Source: Chryseobacterium cucumeris (lineage in GTDB: Bacteria > Bacteroidota > Bacteroidia > Flavobacteriales > Weeksellaceae). Taken from it: 64,000 bases of DNA. Both the position numbers and the translations under genes were made by a program. The stretch is from contig NZ_CP068760.1 of the NCBI RefSeq assembly GCF_016775705.1, positions 3,348,001 through 3,412,000 on the forward strand, given 5' to 3'. Of this stretch, positions 62,542 to 64,000 are shown piece by piece; within the stretch, counting starts at the first letter, position 1, and every line of letters begins with the position of its first letter. The notes beneath the pieces are model-generated. The model was not told the origin of the DNA and did no database searches. It worked only from the letters and a program-made list of their open reading frames with translations.

Positions 62542-63627
62542 TTACTCGGCGTACAGATCCAGGTTCGACATTACTTTTTCAGGCTTTTGGTATTTTGAGC
62601 TGATCTTCTGGTTTTCCTGAACCATTCTAAGCCCTTCCAAAAGGATTCTGTCATCCTTTCCAAGCCCTGAAGCGACGACATAAATATGCGGTAATTCAGC
62701 AGCAACTTTTATTTCTCTTGCATGTACCTTACCATCTTTACCGATCACATAGACATATTTCTTTTCCAGCTCTTCGAAAGTGGCCTTCTGTGGAATCATC
62801 ATTGCATTGGCATAAGGAGAGGTGATAACGATGTTTCCGGTTTCTCCGTATCTCAGCAGTCCCTTCGGGTTCGGAAAAGTAGCCCTGTAAGCGATATTTC
62901 CGGTTTCATTGTCAAAATCAGACTCTATGGTTTGTACAATACCATCTTGCGTAAACTCTTTGCCATTGGCCATTCTTAAACGTACATGCATTGGATTATT
63001 ATCCTTTTTGGCATCCATCTGATTAAGATATTCAGCTTCCGGTACATTGAAATATACCCACATTTTGCTGTTGTCGGAAAGTTCAGTTACAAGCTCGCCT
63101 TCATCTACAAGGCTTCCTTTACGTACGTGTAGCTTTCCTACAATTCCATTGAAAGGAGCACGGATTTCGGTAAATTTTAAATGGGTATTCATTGAAGCAA
63201 GTTCGGCCAGTGCTTTTTCATACCTTGCTTTAGCCATAGCCATTTCCTGAGGGGCAACAATGTTTTTGTCAGAAAGGTTTTTGGTATTCTGATATTCGAT
63301 TTGCGCGTATTTGGATTCCGCTTTGGCACGGTTTACATCAGATTCATAAAGATTAGGCATGATTTTGAACAGCAGCTGCCCTTTTTGTACAAACTGTCCT
63401 TCATCTACATAAATAGACTGGATGTATCCTTTTTCCTGGGCTCGAAGCTCAATATGATTAATAGAACGGATTTGCGCAACATAATCTTTGTTCACCAAAG
63501 TATCTTTGATAAGCGGGCTTGTTACGTTGAATGACGCTGCTTCTGTTTTTTCCTTTTTTTCAGATTGACAGCTTACAAACAAGAGAATAAGGCACAAGTT
63601 GATATACATGAGACTTTTCTTGACCAT
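62542..63627 (-). CDS. RND efflux periplasmic adaptor (MFP, AcrA-like)
   Basis: A 361-residue lipoprotein with lipobox FVSC (Cys20). The lipoyl-like domain begins HIELRAQEKGYIQSIYVDEGQFVQKGQLLF, followed by a helical hairpin and KFTEIRAPFNGIVGKLHVRKGSLV, the return half. It links the pump to the outer-membrane duct. It is the first gene of the pump operon. Confidence 0.94.
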   Translation of the reverse strand: MVKKSLMYINLCLILLFVSCQSEKKEKTEAASFNVTSPLIKDTLVNKDYVAQIRSINHIELRAQEKGYIQSIYVDEGQFVQKGQLLFKIMPNLYESDVNRAKAESKYAQIEYQNTKNLSDKNIVAPQEMAMAKARYEKALAELASMNTHLKFTEIRAPFNGIVGKLHVRKGSLVDEGELVTELSDNSKMWVYFNVPEAEYLNQMDAKKDNNPMHVRLRMANGKEFTQDGIVQTIESDFDNETGNIAYRATFPNPKGLLRYGETGNIVITSPYANAMMIPQKATFEELEKKYVYVIGKDGKVHAREIKVAAELPHIYVVASGLGKDDRILLEGLRMVQENQKISSKYQKPEKVMSNLDLYAE

Positions 63628-63732
63628 GATAATATATTGTTTTATAATAATTTATAATTGAAAAAATAGTGTCATCGGCTCTCATAACAGAGTATGAAAG
63701 CGGATAAGGTTTTCGAAAAAAATAGTATAAAA

Positions 63733-64000
63733 TCACAGTCGGATGACCCTGTACTGGAGGTACAGATCATCATGTAAGGTCTTTAAAAGTTCTGATTGGG
63801 CAAGTGAAACAGCGATTTGTCTGTTGTGAAATGTAGTAACGAAACCTGAAATCAGATGCCAGAAACCATCTTTGAAAAGAGCAAGAAGCTCGGTAGAACC
63901 AGAGGTCTCTACGTTGTCATCATTTTCATTGTCGTTTTCAGAAAGATTAGCTCTGATTTTGTTGTACAGGGGATGGCTGACATTGTAAGTATCATGAGCT
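63733..64000 (-). CDS. 3' end of a gene before the efflux operon (possible TetR-type regulator)
   Basis: The last 89 codons of a gene whose start is beyond the right edge; stop TGA at 63733-63735. The readable end is helical: SHPLYNKIRANLSEND, an acidic linker, LLALFKDGFWHLISGFVTTF, NRQIAVSLAQSELLKTLHDDL. The position 106 bases upstream of the adaptor gene, same strand, is where a TetR/AcrR repressor usually stands in such operons, and the helices fit a ligand domain, but no DNA-binding part is in the window, so the family is a guess. Confidence 0.5.
   Translation of the reverse strand, partial: AHDTYNVSHPLYNKIRANLSENDNENDDNVETSGSTELLALFKDGFWHLISGFVTTFHNRQIAVSLAQSELLKTLHDDLYLQYRVIRL

Overview
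The window looks like chromosome of a Chryseobacterium-type member of the Flavobacteriia (Weeksellaceae, Bacteroidota). The evidence is low GC; promoters of the Bacteroidota form TTG-N19-21-TAnnTTTG; almost no Shine-Dalgarno sites; SusC/SusD pairs; a type IX secretion (T9SS) sorting domain; a GldA-like ATPase; and the GH109 enzyme type first studied in Elizabethkingia. No rRNA, tRNA, CRISPR array, prophage or complete insertion sequence is visible. Most of it is ordinary chromosomal housekeeping and surface-nutrition genes, with a few accessory islands.

Layout. 1-6556: the tail of an S9 peptidase, a family 6 uracil/deoxyinosine-DNA glycosylase, a tightly overlapping minus-strand operon (GH109 glycosidase, sugar-1-P nucleotidyltransferase, NahK-like kinase) that could release an N-acetylhexosamine and activate it, a relic of an M61 peptidase, and an AIM24 protein. 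6711-13144: queA, rlmN, a sterol desaturase-family protein, a polyprenyl synthase and secreted proteins. 13352-18760: a fused alpha/beta 2-oxoacid dehydrogenase E1, an AhpD-like protein, an HxlR regulator divergent from an Old Yellow Enzyme, and an unlisted 52-residue double-glycine peptide with a canonical promoter. 18951-30564: a C1 peptidase, then an ECF sigma factor, an anti-sigma-like protein carrying a TonB plug, vWA and T9SS domain, a SusC-like barrel with no recognisable plug, and an alpha-2-macroglobulin that also carries a plug. 30733-35522: a GbsR-type regulator with a repeated operator and a run of lipid/redox-type genes, one broken by an in-frame TGA. 35573-39678: a fucosidase and a GH3 beta-glycosidase that overlap. 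40620-52249: lipoamide dehydrogenase, a TetR-controlled SnoaL-like protein, a chromate transporter, a patatin, an ABC ATPase and small envelope proteins. 52578-57350: a SusCD pair preceded by a Cys/Met-rich upstream ORF. 57903-64000: an RND efflux operon and the 3' end of the gene before it.

The two most unusual parts are: (i) 20359-30564, where plug domains that normally sit inside a SusC barrel are instead carried by two neighbouring effector-like proteins while the barrel between them has none, next to a sigma factor; and (ii) 57198-57459, where a 50-codon ORF ending in a run of ten sulfur residues out of twelve, with a CTACTAA/TTAGTAG palindrome upstream, precedes susCD and suggests sulfur-responsive control. 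Functions are inferred from sequence reading only; no database search was run.
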